Positions 11,972 to 24,707 are shown, counted from the first letter of the stretch. The stretch: DNA of 64,000 bases from Melampsora larici-populina 98AG31 (GCF_000204055.1 NW_006768817.1:418997-482996); one strand, 5' to 3'. Translations and numbers: made by a program. The notes: generated by a model from the letters alone, not told the origin.

Positions 11972-13294
11972 ATGACTGAAACTGTCAACCCTAGAATCCA
12001 TCTCAATGAAATTGAACAGATCAGTGACACGCCAATTACAACTAGCTCAATACTTTCTCGAAGGCGTGATTCGATTATCAGTGCACCGGTTCCAATTAAA
12101 TTACAACTTGTAAAAGATACACCATCTAACAATATTGGCGAAAGTGATTATCTTCAAAACCCAAACACTCTCTTACCCACCGTACCTGATCTAACTTTAA
12201 ACCCACCAAGAACACCCGAAAGCTCTTCACATCCTACTTTATCATTCGAACCTGCACCTTCATTAATTTTAAATTTTGATACTACACCACTTTCGATGAG
12301 TATATCAAAAAAAGAAAACTATCAACCAGAAGGATATGAACCTAAACAACATTCAATGGATTCGATTAGGATCGGAGGAAACCAACCATCCGGTGTGAAT
12401 GATCGAAAAACTAATTCGGTTTCGATTAATCAAGTCTTGAGTTGCTGTGAAGATCCATCACAATCTAAATGGAATCCATGGTCAATCTTCACCACCACCA
12501 CTAGATCCATGTCACCTGATCCGAAATCATCGAGTAAACCTACCAATCGATCAAGACTTTCATTATTACCTATCTCACCTAACAAATTGAATTCTAGATC
12601 GAACAAAGCTGATTCGAATCATTCAACTGACATCAGTGGTCCCAAACCAAAACCTAATCAACCATCCAATCGAAGTCCAAAACATTCTAAAAGTTTTATC
12701 TTGGGAAATGGACAATTACTTAGTTTACCCAAATCTTTATCCAACAAACATTCGGGTCCTACCACACCACCACCACTTAGTCCACCACCTCCACCACCCG
12801 GATCGTCATCGAATTATAACACATTCAAAGAGATCAGAAAGAAGTCTCGAAGAGTTTCTGAATGGCTTTCACCTATGAAGTATGATCGAGATGCAGAAGA
12901 GATTGAACAAGTCACTGATCATTCATTAAAGTTCAAAACCCAACTGAAACCTAATGACTTGGTGGATGGAAGTAGTTCTACTAAGAATCTTTCGAATCGG
13001 TTGTGGACTTCTACTAGATCCATTTCTCATTCTCGATCTGAACCGATGATCAAATCAGAAGAAACTTCCCCCAACAGTAGTCAAACTTCTCCTGATCGAA
13101 TCCAACCTGATCTTACCAAGACTTCTAATCCTATTAAATCAAGTTTGACGAATGATCAACTTAATAAGAAGATTAAGAATGTTGATGATCCGACTGCTGA
13201 TTTGAAGATTGGTAATGAAACTAGACATTCATTGAGAAATTCGAAATTGTTGAACCGATTGAAACCTGATTTGAAAATTAAATCGATTTGGTAA
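11972..13294 (+). CDS. Disordered Ser/Pro-rich hypothetical protein
   Basis: A single coding exon of 440 aa from ATG 11972 to TAA. The probable 5' UTR is spliced: donor CGTCAGT near 11858 and acceptor cattcag at 11963, just before the ATG. No known domain is visible. The protein is basic and low-complexity: short poly-Pro runs (PPPLSPPPPPPGSS), many SP/TP pairs typical of proline-directed kinase sites (SMSPDPK, RTPESSSHP, LLPISPNK), and clusters such as IRKKSRRVSEWLSP. RRVSEWLSP resembles a basophilic kinase or 14-3-3 site. A signalling or cytoskeletal scaffold is possible but not shown. The codon pattern matches the neighbours. Confidence 0.6.
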   Translation: MTETVNPRIHLNEIEQISDTPITTSSILSRRRDSIISAPVPIKLQLVKDTPSNNIGESDYLQNPNTLLPTVPDLTLNPPRTPESSSHPTLSFEPAPSLILNFDTTPLSMSISKKENYQPEGYEPKQHSMDSIRIGGNQPSGVNDRKTNSVSINQVLSCCEDPSQSKWNPWSIFTTTTRSMSPDPKSSSKPTNRSRLSLLPISPNKLNSRSNKADSNHSTDISGPKPKPNQPSNRSPKHSKSFILGNGQLLSLPKSLSNKHSGPTTPPPLSPPPPPPGSSSNYNTFKEIRKKSRRVSEWLSPMKYDRDAEEIEQVTDHSLKFKTQLKPNDLVDGSSSTKNLSNRLWTSTRSISHSRSEPMIKSEETSPNSSQTSPDRIQPDLTKTSNPIKSSLTNDQLNKKIKNVDDPTADLKIGNETRHSLRNSKLLNRLKPDLKIKSIW

Positions 13295-14723
13295 ACTTGA
13301 CAAACTCAATTAGTTGGATTATTTTTTTCTCAAGTTTTTATCAATCTTGTTATTATCATTTTTTTATTTACATTTTCTTTTTTCAATTTTTCAATTTTTC
13401 ATTCAATTCTTATAGACAATTCTAATTCTTTCTTTTCTTTTCTTTTCTTTTTATCTCATTTTATCTCATTGGTTTAAGGCTTTCCAACTTTTTTTCATAT
13501 ACTTTTATTCATACTCATTTATATCTTACATTCATTTCATTCAATTGATCAAGTACGAAACAATATTAAAAAATAATTAATACCCATGACTCAACTCAAA
13601 GACCTACTACTACTTACTAAATAGTTTCATTCAGACCTTCACTGGATTTCTTGTTTGGGTTTTGTTTAGTTGATGATGATGTCTTAAATACCTTGTGGTC
13701 TTTTTCCTGCGTGTGTGTGTTTTTGAAATACAAGTCTTGTTTCTTTTTTCTTATCTCATTTTGTGTGTGTGTGTGTTTTTGTGGGTTTGAATTTCATTAT
13801 TCAATTTATAATCTTTATTCATTTTTTTGGGTTGAGAATCATTTAGTTTGGTTATTTTTTGAAACTTGACTGAGTTTTTTTGGGGGTTCTGGGTGGAAAG
13901 GTTTGTATGAGTTTGGCTTGAGATTGAATGATTTATGCTTGAGTTCTTGTATGAAAAATTGATTGATGATCTGGATGATATGAGTTTAATGATACATATT
14001 TTTTTGATGATGCATTCTATTGAGGATTAAGGAATAAGGATCTCTAAAAATTCAGCTCCCTCTAGTATAAATTATAATGAATGAGCTTACCCAAAAATAC
14101 TCAAGCAGGAATTTTAATTTTATATACTTCTTGGTATATATAGGCTTAAAGGCTATGGTTTTGCCTGAGCTCATATATGTATAATGACTAATTTGTGAGC
14201 TGGAGGAAGTTGGAATTAGATATTTATGATGTGATGATGTACAAAACTCGAAATTGAAAAAACTGTTTTATTGACAATGCACCATCAAGTCAGCTTGAGA
14301 AGAGAAAGATATTTACGTTGTGGCAAAAAACTTGGATGCTCTGATCAAGTTTGAGCCTGTTTTATTTGTGATTTAAGCTCCTCAGTAACCCGAAGAAGCC
14401 CCGACCATACTCGGACTGATCTGGGCTTCTGCGGTGGCAGCCGGGGCAAAGGAACCGGGGCCACCTCAATCGGCTTTTTTTTTCAAATTTCTGCAAAACC
14501 ATTTCTACCGAGTTTATCATCCACCATGACCGAAATATATGCTCACTTGATTGGTAAGTAATTCTTAGCTGTCTCTCTTCAAGAATCCAAACTAACATAG
14601 AAACTATTATGAATTCTATAACAGAACCAAAAAACCCATCAGTTTAGATTGACACTTTTATCTAAAGTTTTAATAAGATTGTGTATCATATGATCAAGCT
14701 GTTGAATTATTTTGAATAAAACC
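13295..14723. other. Intergenic with pyrimidine and TG microsatellites
   Basis: Downstream of the stop the plus strand is very T-rich, with (TTTTC)n around 13426-13452 and two short (TG)n runs near 13712-13722 and 13761-13777. A GC-richer patch lies at about 14380-14470. I find no gene. The 5' end of the REB1-like gene lies at the right edge. Confidence 0.45.
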
Positions 14724-17700
14724 ATGAAGAAAGAAAAGACCAAATCAGTCGATAAAGCTATAGATTCTTCGAAAGTAGATCAACAATCTATCGATCAAAC
14801 CAACGAATATGTTCCTTTATCTGAGGCATTAGCTTCATCGGTTAAGCGTCAACGTAAACCTAAATATACCACATTGGATGATATTAAGAAACAAAATAGA
14901 TCTAAGTGTGATGAGGAATCGAGTGGATTAGACTTAAAATCTTCTCGAAAGGAAAAATCAAAGAAACGGAATCATAAAGTTACTACTTCTGAACACGATT
15001 CGACTTCACTTCTTATCACTCATGTTCCAGTTGATAAAACCCAAACTTCTAGAGAAACGAACGATCATATCAACCCTTCGAACTCGATTCTTCCTTCTTG
15101 TAGTCTAGTAACTGACACAAATGAAGATCCCAACTTCGACCTTGGTGCGAAATGGGCTGATGATCAAGCTCAGATGACAAAACGTAGAAAGAAGAATACG
15201 AAAACATACTCCTTAGAGACGAAGAAAGTCGAAGAAATCAATTTGTTAAAAGATTCTATGGACATAGCGGATGACAAGATCAGAGGTATGAATATTGATT
15301 CATCTCGATGGGTCAATATTTCTACAACGGCTCGAACGATTGAACAACAAAGAACCAAACGAAAGAGAGAAGTCTCTGGATCTCGAAAGACTGGAGAGGA
15401 TGAAAACGCTGCTTTGGAAGTCGTAAGGAATGTTGATCAAGAGGATTCACATGAGGTTGAGAAAAGGGTCAAGAAAAGCAAACGTGATAGAAAAAAATCA
15501 ACGGTGTTAGGAGTTGATAGTCAACATCCATCTATGCAAAAGGGTATTGAAGTTGAACCCAAGAGTTCATTACCGCTCGCGGCAATCGATGGATCTGAAC
15601 TCCAACAAAATGAGATGTCCTCCAAACGTCCTGAAACAAGTGAAGAATTGATGACTGCGCGACCTCAGAAGAAGCGTGACAAGAAACTTCAAAAGAATCT
15701 AGCTCATGAAGAAACACAGACTCCTTCTCGTCAGCAAGCTATTGGTCAACCTATAGCTTTACCATCTAACAACGACACCATCGACACCATTGCTATCTCA
15801 CCTTCGATTCCTGGAGGCAATGTAGGTCAATCCGAAGATTTGACTGTCATCACTGACCGAAGGAAACGTAAAAAGAAGCGAGCTGGCGAACCGGTGGAAC
15901 GATCTATTGGTACTGCGGCTGGTGGTGATCCCAAAAATCGGTCAACTGATTCAGACGAACATATAATGATTGATCAACAAGCTGGTGCAACGGAAGACTC
16001 CAATGAATCGAGCAGTCGCAAGAAATCTAAAAAGAAACGGCGTGTTGAAACCGATCTATCTTCTCAAACGACAACCACCCAAGATAATCCTGCTGGTCAA
16101 GTTGAGTCACACAAGCTCAAGCGAAAATCATCAACTTTAGAAGGATCTGATGGGGTTAAAAAACGTAAGAAGAGACGAGGCCCTGAGAAGTCTGCCGGCG
16201 CTCTTTCCAATGATGGTAATGAAGTGGTATCTGAACCGACTCTCAAAGATCAACCTGTCTCTCCTGTGAGCGATAAATGGGCACGCGATAACCCAGTGCT
16301 TGTTGATGCAACCAACAAACATCTGATAAGTCGACTCACAAAATTCTCTGAGAACTGGAAGGAAATGTTAGTTGGATTAAAAAGGGACGAGATCTTGACG
16401 ATGGCTTGGCTGACTCCACAACAGCTTCAGGAACTAGTCGACGTATTTGGTGAGCTATTCTGCTATTACTTTGACTTGAGATTTCTCATTGTTGTCAGAT
16501 ATGGAGAGAAGACAAGAGTTTGTTGTGAATTTTGTTTGATTTGCTAATGTGGGTTGGTGATGATTGTAATGATAGGCTTCAAGTACAGACAAGGCCAATA
16601 TAGCGCTAAAGAGAAGGCTGTGATTTCTTCAACAATAGCACTTTATCAAAAGCAAAACAATCTCACAGATGAAGCGATGAGAGAATTGATTATACCAAGT
16701 CGTGTGGGTGTCAAGATTGACAAAACATCTGAGAATTCGATTTTCCGACAACTTGCAAGTCAATTACCTGGTCGTTCATTAACTTCGATTTGGAAAACTG
16801 TGACTCGAGCTTGGGAAGTACATAGTAAACAAGGAAGATGGAAAAAAGAAGAAGATCAACGATTGATTGAAGCTGTCACTCAACATGGTAGGGCTTGGGT
16901 CAAAATCTCACCTTATGTAGGTAGAGCACCTAGTGATTGTTTAGATCGATGGAGAGACAGCCTTTGTTTGAGAGAAACAAAGAGAGGTGGAAGTTGGACA
17001 CAAGAAGAAGAAGATCAATTAGTGATGATTATGAAGAGATATATTAAGAAGATGAAAGATGATGGTGGACTTAAATATGAAGGACTTTGGACACAAGTTA
17101 GTATTGAGATGGGTCAGAAACGATCGCCTAATCAGTGTGCGGTCAAATGGTATTTCGATCTCTTTTCTATCTCTTTGTCGGATTTCGCTTTTTTTTTCTT
17201 TTCGTAGGTTCTCATCTTTTAAAATCTTCTTTTCTTTTAACAATGCAGGGTGATGACTCTTAAAGACAAGACTCTCAATACCACTCCACGAGGCGAATGG
17301 AAACATCGAGATGTACTGATAATGGTACAACAGTTGAGTTTGAATTTGCTTACTACTGCTTTTTCTCACAAACTGATGAAGCAGAAAAAAACTCTCGTAG
17401 AATGGATAAACAGGAGATGGAAGAAGATACGGGTTTTGATTGGAAACTTTTGATTCATGAAGGATGGGATCGATGGCCTGCTGATAAGTTACGTCGTCGA
17501 TGGAGACAAATCAAAAGATATTATTTACGTAAATATCATGATTATGATGAAAATCCATCACCTTCAGGTTTGTACCTATTTTTTCTCTATCAGAATCTCA
17601 ATCAATCGAATCTTGATTTTCCTAAAAATAGAAATTAAGCTTGTTTCTTCTTTTTGTTTGGGTCTTTATCAGCACAAGAGATTATGAAAGGGATTTTAAA

Positions 17701-17890
17701 GATTTGGAGTGAAAAGACTGATGAAGAATTAGATAGATCAGTACTTAGAAAAAGTGAAATCAAAATGATCACAAAAAAATCTACAGAAAACTTGAGGAAA
17801 AGAAAACCAAGAAGGAAAAAAGAAAAAGAAGTGAATGAAGTTGAAGAATTACAAGAAGATGAAATTAAAGAATTGGAGGATCAAGAATGA
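14724..17890 (+). CDS. REB1/TTF1-like Myb DNA-binding protein
   Basis: Probably a nuclear Myb factor related to yeast Reb1 and vertebrate TTF-1, which bind rDNA terminators and act as general regulatory factors. Five exons (14724-16449, 16576-17149, 17249-17324, 17414-17567, 17673-17890) close in phase to about 915 aa. Residues 1-520 are disordered and contain many nuclear-localisation-like Lys/Arg clusters (RKRKKKRAG, RKKSKKKRR, VKKRKKRRGPEK). Near residue 640 the Myb region begins: GRWKKEEDQRLIEAVTQHG then AWVKISPYVGRAPSDCLDRW, followed by GGSWTQEEEDQLVMIMKRY. A third, degenerate repeat reads DWKLLIHEGWDRWPADKLRR. The tail is Lys/Glu-rich. The exon 3/4 junction is weakest: the donor could be at 17313 or 17325. 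Confidence 0.82.
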
Positions 17891-19560
17891 AGCTGAGTGT
17901 TTTTCGATCAATAGATTTATTTTAGGTACTTAATATAAGAGACTCAGGGTTTTGTTTGGGTAATTCATTTGGGTTTTTTTGCATTAATTTAATTTACTTG
18001 ATTTGTTTGAATTTTTATGTTCTTGATACCTCTTGCATTTTATGGATCTTACAATCAGTCATAATATATGGAAAGTAATATTTTTATCTTAGTAGACTGT
18101 AGTGAGAGGGGTTTCTTACTTAGAATTGTGTCCCAGAAGTAGTATCATCAAGAATTTGTTAAGCATTTGAAAGTTTGCAATACCATTTGATGGCCATTTC
18201 CGACATGAGTGATCATTAAGTGGAGCCTTAGATATCCTTTGTTCTCATATTCTTCTCCACCTGAGAGTTTGTCTGATTGCCCAAAACCTGTTTGATCCTG
18301 CTCCTCTTTTAACTCATTATTATTGAATCTTCACTTGATTCTCTTCTGTCTAGTCTGGTTCAATCGTGTTGCCTCGGGTCCCTAGCGCTGTAAGAGTTTC
18401 AAATTTTTTTGTCCTTAAGCTGGCGTCTAGTCCACAACCAGCTGCCCTGTCTCTCATCGGAGAATCATGTTGGAATCCTTCATGTTAAGGATAAGGATTC
18501 ATCTGAAGGGTTCCTGTTGAACTTTTCACGCTCTATCTCTCTGGGGATATTGAACTTCCACCGGAAGCTGTAGTATTTTACTGGTCAAGATCCCTCAAAG
18601 GACGCAAAAGACGAGGATGCCAGTTGTTGGATTGGCAGCTTTGACGCATACTTTGAAGTCAATTCATTGATACTTTGCCGATCCATGACATGACGGAAGT
18701 ACGCCGGCAAGCGCTGCATCAAATTCGAGCACTCAGAGGCGATGATGTAGTCTGACTCTGAGTGTAGACGAATATCAAGGCTCGCGTTTGCGGATAAACT
18801 TATCACACACAATTACTTACAATACTTTGATACTCATCGGTGTACTGTCGAGATCGCAATCTCCAAGTCATCTGCGAAGCTGGAACGTTGGCTGTCGTTG
18901 AATGCTATAAGTGATGATCACTTATCACCATCGCTTTCTTTTACATAGTCTTACTGAATTGACTCGCCGTCATGAATCGATCGAGATTCAAATCCAATCA
19001 CACAAAACACGGATCGATGTGGTATGCAATCTTTTATCCAGCTTTATCGCAGTTCGAGAAGCCCAAATGTTGTTAGAGTGTGTAATCAGTCGTTCCTATT
19101 GCAGCTGCTCAGTGGATCCACAAATTTCATTGACCGAGACGCAGAGGTTAGATGAGTGACCCTTTTTACGAAAACGAATGCAGTGAGATGCAGTGTCCAT
19201 AGATGTCCATACTCAAATTGCACTGCTATGAATTGTGCGCTATTTGTGTATCCCTTCAAATTGCGATTACAACGGCTAGAAAAGAACAGCCAAAATTGAC
19301 ACAGTTCTATCCAATGTTTCGGCAAGCTGGACATTTCGCAATTCGCAATTCTTTTCTCATAGACCTGAATTTTGTTAGATATCAGTCTCTATTCCGCGGG
19401 GGCTGAGCAAATTATTGTGTTCCTTTTCATCCCAACTCAAAATTTGCATCAAGGTAGGCTGATTCATCTGACGTTAATCCCCACCATCGATTCCGAAGCG
19501 GCGTAAGGTTGTGAGCCGAACTGGGGTATATGCATGAGAGGCACAAGCACAGATCCATGG
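17891..19560. other. Intergenic, no supported gene
   Basis: About 1.7 kb. A minus-strand ORF (18812-18585, 75 aa) has reasonable composition, but I find no spliceable partner or family. A plus-strand ORF at 18911-19159 is similarly unsupported. The last 60 bp form the distal promoter of the oxalate decarboxylase gene. Confidence 0.35.
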
Positions 19561-19569
19561 ACCGCGTGC

Positions 19570-19577
19570 TATAAAAG
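19570..19577 (+). promoter_or_regulatory. TATA box of oxalate decarboxylase gene
   Basis: TATAAAAG lies 138 bp upstream of the start codon. The sequence between is C/T/A-rich, without an ATG in its last 100 bp, as expected of a 5' UTR. TATA promoters are common in inducible fungal secreted-enzyme genes. Confidence 0.6.
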
Positions 19578-19714
19578 ATTGCCTTTACTTACCGTCGACA
19601 AATCATTCCCCCAGCGCTCACACTTCCTACAATCTGTTATCTCATTAGAAACCCACATATACCTTTGCACATCTACATCTGTCTCCACATTTAGACTACT
19701 CCTAATTAAGCAAC

Positions 19715-21750
19715 ATGCATCTCAGCTCTGCTTTTGTCGTGTGTGTCTTTTTCTTCACCAGGCTTGCAAACTCTATGCCAGTGGATGATCACACAGAAAC
19801 CCCTCTTTTCCCGCACAACCTCGCTCGGTCTTTGAAACAACAAGAGCCAGGTACACCTGGAAAGCTATCCAACACAGGTCCTTCAATTTCACCCGACACC
19901 AACCCATCATATTGGGCAGAATTCAACGCAAAGACCAAACCTTCGCAACCTATCAGAGGCACCAAACTTGGCGCTACCATCCTTGGACCCACCAATCTTA
20001 ATAATCAAAACCAGAATGCCGACTCACTTGCTCCACCCTCGACCGACCACGGGACTGTACCTTCGTCGAAATGGCCCTTTTCTAGCAGTCACAATCGACT
20101 ATCGGAGGGAGGATGGGCCCGACAGCAGACAATGGCAGTTCTGCCAACCGCAACCCAAATGGCCGGAGTCAACATGAGACTAGAGGCTGGTGCGATTAGA
20201 GAATTGCACTGGCATAGTGCGAGTGAATGGTGAGCTATAAAACGCATTCTCGCAACAATATTGACCCCAGAACTGACTATAGATCTTGGAAAAAATAGGG
20301 CGTACATCATCGCAGGCTCAGCCGAAATCACGGCCGTCGATGCACAAGGACGTAATTTTATTGATACTGTAGAAGCTGGAGAGTGAGTTATACCACAAAA
20401 ATTAAGCAAATGTAATCAATCTGTCAATACTTACACTGACGCATTTCCCAAACCTTTCTCAACCTTTTATAGTCTTTGGTGTAAGCATTCAAGCCATCAC
20501 AACTTGCTATGGTCTACATAAACCAAATTGATACTTGTACTAACTTTTGATTTCTCGACCCCACCTTTTGCAATCATGCCAGATTTCCCATCCGGTGACC
20601 CTCATTCGATCCAAGCAGGAGCAAATGGGACAGAGTTCGTACTGGTATTTGATAATGGGTCATTTGATGAAGATTCCACCTTCCTCTTGTGAGTGATCTT
20701 ATTTTGGAATCTGGACCACATCGCGTACGTGCTGACATGAACGGTTATAGGACCGATTGGCTCTCACACACCCCCAAAGGAGTCATTAACAAAAACGTAA
20801 GTATATTTATCTTTTGAATTGTTCACCTAGAATCGAACTGATCTTTTCAACTTTATCTTTCAGTTTGGTTTCCCTGCGAATGACAAGGCTTTCGACGACT
20901 TGCCTTCAGGAAACGGTTTATACATCTTCAATGCCGAAGTACCAACTCCCGAAGACTCTAAACTACCAGAGGATCCCTATGGTCAAATCCCAGAGCCTTT
21001 CTCTTATCATTTCAGCCAGCAGAGTTTTACAGAAGAAAACGATGGTGGATGGGTTAAGATCGCCGACTCTACAAACTTCAAAGCAAGTAAGACTATTGCA
21101 TCTGCTGAAGTAATGCTCAAGCCTGGATCTATTCGAGAGAGTGAGTTCAATCAGTAGTTCAATCCAGAGGCATTTGACTTATATTGACTTCTGAACATTG
21201 ATAGTGCACTGGCATCCAACCTCAGACGAGTAAGTTTGAATTTGATAACCTGACTAATAACTTCAACGACTGACCTAACCTTTGCTTCACAGATGGTCTT
21301 TGATCCTTTCTGGAGAAACCAGAGTAACCATCTTTGCCGCAAGTGGGAATGCGGCTACTTATAATCTACAAGCAGGAGATGTTGGATATATCCGTGAGCC
21401 CATCAAATCTCCTGAATCGATTGACTAGACGCACAAGCTCATGCTCCCGGTTGGAAACCTCGCAGATGAACAAAACGGACATTACGTGGAGTGTATCTCA
21501 ACTGAACCCTGTCATTTCTTGGAAGTGTTGAAAGCACCAAAGTTCGAAGATGTAGCTCTGGCTCAATGGCTAGCAGTTATTCCACGTAAGTTGTGAAACC
21601 TTATGATATTTTCTTTCGATACTTATTCATTTTCTTTTGTGTGTAGCTAAATTGGTTCAAGATCATTTGAGGGTTTCTAAGGAGACTGTCAACTCTTTTC
21701 GTAAGAAGAAAGAGGCTGTGAGATTTGGATCACTATCCAATGAGAATTAG
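19715..21750 (+). CDS. Oxalate decarboxylase (secreted bicupin)
   Basis: Converts oxalate to formate and CO2 with manganese; in fungi it controls secreted oxalate. Ten exons close to 461 aa: 19715-20229, 20299-20382, 20473-20480, 20583-20688, 20751-20796, 20864-21140, 21205-21229, 21293-21393, 21466-21585 and 21647-21750. A signal peptide (MHLSSAFVVCVFFFTRLANS) starts the protein. Cupin 1 has RELHWHSASEWAYI (His, His, Glu ligands) and DLWYFPSGDPHSIQ (fourth His). Cupin 2 has REMHWHPTSDEWSLI and GYIHEQNGHYVE. The lid loop reads FDEDSTFLLTDWL; in Bacillus OxdC the equivalent SENS loop supplies the Glu needed for decarboxylation, and that Glu is kept here. Exon 3 is an 8-nt microexon coding the DLWY junction. 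Confidence 0.95.
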
Positions 21751-22617
21751 ATGAACGTAATTGTCACTGACTGGATCTCCTGGTGGACGTGGTGGTGGTG
21801 CTGCTTACATATTATTATTGCTCTCACTGTTTTTCCGCAGTTTGAGGCACTTGTAAAGATATTCGTTTTCTTGATAGTCTGTACAATTATTATACATGCT
21901 TTCCTTCACTAATACGAGAATATGATCACCATGTGCTTCATCACGCACCAAGTTCTTGAAGTGTTCCCGTGTATCCAAGATCAATAGGATTATCATATGT
22001 ATGTGCATGTATGCACTTGAGAGAAGGATCAGGTTTGCGTGGCAACATCCGTGTGGACTGCAGTGGTGGACTGGAATATACATACAGTGCTGGCTTCCAT
22101 AGACGTGCAGTCAACATCAATTGTGTACATATGTACGTTTATGGTGATCTCAATCAGCCTCAAATTTCCCCGTTTCAGTTCACGTCGTTATGGACAAGAC
22201 GCGTCCCTTTGGTCGGCCAACCCCGGGATCTTAAACTATTGTCCCTCTGCCCGTTGCTCCTAACCCATGTGGTTTCAAGCCTCCAGTGATCGGCTGAAAG
22301 GATGAGGAAAATCGTGGCTCAACTAACCGCAAGTTCAAGATTTCATGACGGGGTTCATGACCAACCCATCCATGGTCCTTTGCCATACTCGAAAGGTATA
22401 AAATACTCACTCTATTCGGCTAGGATCGTCTCCCCATCTCTTCGCATCCATCCCAAGTCCCATCAGCTTTGTGAAGATTTCACTTTTAGAACCTAGTGTC
22501 CTATTATTTTAACAACTCGACTACGCTGCGCGTAATCAATTATCTGTTTTATACATACTGTTCACATCCCTCACTTCCAACAAGTTTTTCGTTCTCCATC
22601 AAGTCACTTCAATCATC
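21751..22617. promoter_or_regulatory. Upstream region of secreted-protein gene 1, including TATA box
   Basis: A TATA box (TATAAAAT, 22397-22404) lies about 215 bp before the ATG. From about 22264 the sequence (ccatgtggtt, then ggctgaaaggatgagga, then catccatcccaagtccca and ttttagaacct) matches the stretch upstream of the paralogue at 24366 onward, so promoter and 5' UTR were duplicated with the gene. The proximal half, 21751-22240, shows no gene. Confidence 0.55.
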
Positions 22618-23431
22618 ATGCTTGCCTTCATCCCTTTTATCACAACTCTCTTGTTTCTGTCCACCGCGGGTGCCGCTTCCACTAAGGATCACAAGAAGCC
22701 TGATCCCGCGGTTCAATCATGTGGACGTTCATGGGGAGAATTCGCCAATCTTGGCAAAGGATTATTAGGTATGCCTACCTGTCTACCAACCTTGTTCCGA
22801 TGATTGGGTTGTTTACTTAATTCTTCTGTCGATCAAAAATCTAGGTTGTCTTAACTATGGTTCAGCTCATTACAGTTGCCCAGCAGATGAATGTGGGGTT
22901 GGACAGGCACCAGCGGTCGGGCAAAAATGTTTGTTGTTTCCCCCATTCTTATCTTGGTATTGATGGCATAATTCATCGCGATTTACTCATTCAATTGCCT
23001 TTTTAACGTAGCAACCGCTGCTCCGACCTTTAAGAATTGTCAGAAGTACAAAGGTAATTTTGGAGATGACACAAATCTCGACGGGACAAAGATCACAGTC
23101 TTGGCAGTCTCCTACTTCTTCAATTACAAAGATGGCTGGCTCCGTAAGTACATTTTTGTGTTATCTCCATCATCTTCACAGATTCTCACGATTTTTGTCA
23201 AAACAAACTAGGCGTTTATGGCTACGACTCAAAAGCCCCTCGGTCTGCAGGTGACCTACCTGGATACAAGTGCGAGATGCCTAAGCACGCTCCGGCAGTC
23301 ATTGCAGGTAAGTAACTTCTCTTTCATGTTGAATCTTCCTATCACTCTTGACTTCTCCTAACAAAACTCTCATTTGCTTGTCTTTTTTAGTCTGCCGAAA
23401 CTGCACATACATTGGTGACGCCAAGTGGTGA
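22618..23431 (+). CDS. Small secreted cysteine-rich protein, paralogue 1
   Basis: I do not recognise the family. Five exons (22618-22768, 22845-22928, 23012-23143, 23212-23307, 23391-23431) give 167 aa with all phases closing. A signal peptide (MLAFIPFITTLLFLSTAGAA) leads into a mature domain with eight cysteines, consistent with disulphides: SCGRSWGEF, GCLNYGSAHYSCPADECG, KNCQKYKGNFGDDTNLD, GYKCEMPK and VCRNCTYIGDAKW. It is a tandem duplicate of the gene at 24708, with identical intron phases. Size, signal peptide, even cysteine number and local duplication are features of candidate effectors or apoplastic proteins in plant-associated fungi. That role is inference. Confidence 0.85.
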
Positions 23432-24707
23432 TTGTGATCAATGCCTCCTAAAGCACCTTTTCATCTAAGGGTTTTGCCAAAATTGTTTCCAAGTGACTGT
23501 GTATACTTGTAGATAGGAATGTGGACTTTTTTCATTTCATTTGTTCCCTTTGCAACTATGCTAGAGAACTCCCCCTTTGTTCACCTTTACATTTGTGACG
23601 GGGTATCATCAGCTCAGAGTTGTATGTGAATGAATACCCTGGTGACTGAGGGTTTTGCATCTCATCATCACCTTCGCCGTTTTGAGCACTTGTGATGACC
23701 TCCGTTCTTGCGCAACGGTTCCTTCCGGTTGTCTTTTGAGTTGTCAAATTATTGAGAGTGATCAAAAAGATAGTACAGAAAGGCATAGCTGGTTCTACAA
23801 GAAAAAAAGCTGGTCAACACTTTTTGTGATCACCCATTCATTGCGGTTAGACAGCTTTTCCAAGATTTCTCCTGATACCGATTTGTAACATACATTTTGG
23901 CTTCAGTTCCTTGCTCAACCGCTTCTTATCAATCGAGCTCGCTGTAGATAATCCTTCTGAAGTTCCTCTCAATCCAATAATTTGTATCCTTTCTGAGACA
24001 GAAAGCAAACATAACTATTGATTTGTGTCTCACAAACACATCTATTTAAAGGAGGATGAGGAGAATCATTGTAGTGTGTAGCGTGTAACGCACTTTTGAG
24101 GTTCAACACGACAATTGACCACCTGCTACACTTGTTGGTTGGTGAAAGGCTGCCTTCAGCCTAGACGTACATTCAGGCTCAACTTACTTTAACCTCGAGA
24201 CTTTCCCTGCTCCGTCCTTCCAAACTCCAGCTCAGGTACTGGCTCGACGGGGGACTTAGTTAAGTCTGCGTCCTCCAGGCAACGTCGTCAAGGACGAATT
24301 AATGCGCTGGCCAGTCGAAGTCTTAAATCATTCCCCCACTACATTATCATAGGCGTTGCTCCCGAGCCATGTGGTTCTAAAGCCCACACTGTTCGGCTAA
24401 AAGGATGAGGAATTCGGTATTCCAGCCCGTCGTTCGCAGCTTCATGACTACTACGTTTGCGGTTTGTTGGTAACTTCTCCGGAACTTCCCTCGGAATAAC
24501 GGACAAAAAGGACGCTCCATTTATCGAGGATTGTCTTGTAATCTCCTCACATCCATCCCAAGTCCCACCGACTTTGTGAATATTCAGATTTCAGAACCTG
24601 GTACCATATTTTTCCTCCTTTGACTACGCTGGCCGTGATCAATTGGCTGTTCTATATACTGTTTGCATTTTCTATTCAAGTTTTCCGCTCTCAATTATTC
24701 GCCCATT
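23432..24707. other. Spacer between the tandem secreted-protein genes
   Basis: The first 900 bp (to about 24340) have no recognisable gene. The last 370 bp repeat the gene 1 promoter and 5' UTR with many substitutions (for example ccatgtggtt, then ggctaaaaggatgagga, then catccatcccaagtccca). No clear TATA box is kept here, unlike gene 1. Confidence 0.5.

Noticed and set aside
18585..18812. 75-residue minus-strand ORF
   Set aside because: Composition is acceptable, but I found no start context, partner exon or family; not enough for a gene call.
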